Positions 6,292 to 6,522 of a DNA stretch of 6,522 nt are shown piece after piece. The notes under the pieces are model-generated. The model did not search any database and was not told the DNA's origin. It was given only the letters and a program-made list of their open reading frames with translations. This DNA is from Micrococcales bacterium (lineage in GTDB: Bacteria > Actinomycetota > Actinomycetes > Actinomycetales > Cellulomonadaceae): NCBI GenBank assembly GCA_009783975.1, contig WRCL01000111.1:1-6522 (forward strand), written 5' to 3'. The position numbers and the translations under genes are program-made. How positions within the stretch are numbered: the stretch's first letter is position 1; each line of letters begins with the position of its first letter.

Positions 6292-6320
6292 ATACTGAGC
6301 CAAACTCACCTTGTTGTCAA
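6292..6320 (-). promoter_or_regulatory. Promoter of the ABC exporter gene
   Basis: Reading the minus strand, a perfect -35 TTGACA (6320-6315) is followed by a 17-bp spacer and CAGTAT (6297-6292), which keeps the key A2, A5 and T6 of the -10 box. Transcription would start near 6285 and give a leader of about 98 nt. That leader contains a 6-bp complementary pair, GCCGAC/GTCGGC, that may form a weak hairpin. Confidence 0.55.
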
Positions 6321-6325
6321 CTCAC
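6303..6325. promoter_or_regulatory. Probable MarR operator between divergent genes
   Basis: A perfect dyad GTTG-T-CAAC (6313-6321) covers the -35 regions of both divergent promoters. It is flanked by a direct repeat AACTCAC (6303-6309 and 6319-6325, period 16 bp), and just outside lies TGAG-N5-CTCA (6296-6308). MarR dimers bind short dyads of this kind and usually repress their own gene and the divergent one. Assignment to this MarR is inferred from position. Confidence 0.5.
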
Positions 6326-6338
6326 TATCTGCTACGCT
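6311..6338 (+). promoter_or_regulatory. Promoter of the marR-family gene, probably leaderless
   Basis: TTGTTG (6311-6316), a 16-bp spacer and TACGCT (6333-6338, a TAnnnT -10 box) lie directly before ATG 6346. Only 7 nt separate the -10 box from the ATG, so the transcript should begin at or next to the start codon. No Shine-Dalgarno sequence is present, which agrees. Confidence 0.5.
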
Positions 6339-6345
6339 TGTGGGC

Positions 6346-6522
6346 ATGGACGACGACCTGGCTGGCGGCCCCCCGGCGTCCGAGGAGACGTCCGACGAGG
6401 GAGCCGAGCTGCTCGACCTCCTCCACACCCTGCTGCACACCCTGCGCCGCGAGTTCGTCGCCGACGACATCGCCCCAGGCCAGATGCGCTTCCTGCGCAC
6501 CCTGCACCGCGTCGGCGGCACC
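6346..6522 (+). CDS. MarR-family transcriptional regulator, N-terminal part
   Basis: The first 59 codons run off the right edge without a stop. After an acidic, disordered start (residues 1-18) comes an amphipathic helix, AELLDLLHTLLHTLRREF, typical of the MarR dimerisation helix. IAPGQMRFLRTLHRVGG then matches the LTxxQxRxLxxLxxxG region of helices 2 and 3 in MarR proteins. The DNA-binding wing is outside the window. The gene diverges from an ABC exporter with overlapping promoters, the classic arrangement in which a MarR repressor senses the exported compound. ATG 6346 is preferred. An in-frame GTG at 6340 exists but lies too close to the -10 box. The family call rests on this short region plus context. 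Confidence 0.75.
   Translation, partial: MDDDLAGGPPASEETSDEGAELLDLLHTLLHTLRREFVADDIAPGQMRFLRTLHRVGGT

Noticed and set aside
1..6522. HAIR (CTTGAGT-N7-ACTCAAG) or CIRCE operators within the window
   Set aside because: Neither consensus was found by eye in the intergenic regions. The dnaK promoter, the expected HAIR site, is outside the window.
1..6522. tRNA, rRNA, CRISPR array, insertion sequence or attachment site
   Set aside because: No repeat arrays, transposase motifs, terminal inverted repeats or tRNA-like folds were recognised; nearly all the sequence is protein-coding.

Overview
The window is GC-rich (roughly 70%). It has tightly packed genes, several GTG starts and typical actinobacterial family members: HspR, and a MarR regulator divergent from an ABC exporter. 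This points to a high-GC Gram-positive actinobacterium, possibly Micrococcales-like, but the genus cannot be fixed from this sequence alone.

Left part (1-2342, + strand): a heat-shock chaperone operon in the order dnaK (only the 3' end is in the window), grpE, a zinc-finger-less DnaJ, and hspR. dnaK and grpE overlap by four bases (GTGA). grpE and dnaJ are 16 bp apart. hspR follows after a 125-bp gap that holds a strong inverted repeat. HspR is the MerR-type repressor of actinobacterial dnaK operons, so the operon carries its own regulator. The operon promoter, and any HAIR operator, must lie upstream of the window. The class B DnaJ (no Cys-rich domain) suggests an accessory Hsp70 set rather than the organism's main dnaK-grpE-dnaJ1-hspR operon.

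Middle (2343-4266, + strand): a 169-bp spacer with a 15-bp direct repeat flanking a central dyad and a possible promoter. It is followed by an unusual FtsH-type membrane AAA+ zinc protease. This protein has the full ATPase and HEAGH peptidase signature, but almost no extracytoplasmic domain, a Walker B aspartate replaced by glutamate, and an extra segment of about 30 residues before sensor 1. With the chaperones it makes a combined refold-or-degrade module under apparent heat-shock control. This is the most interesting part of the window.

Right part (4310-6522): an ABC exporter half-transporter with fused membrane and ATPase domains on the minus strand, convergent with the FtsH-like gene. A MarR-family regulator, cut by the window edge, diverges from it. 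Their promoters appear to overlap at a small dyad, which suggests the MarR protein controls both genes. The marR transcript is probably leaderless. This pair looks like a self-contained efflux module with no visible functional tie to the chaperone operon.
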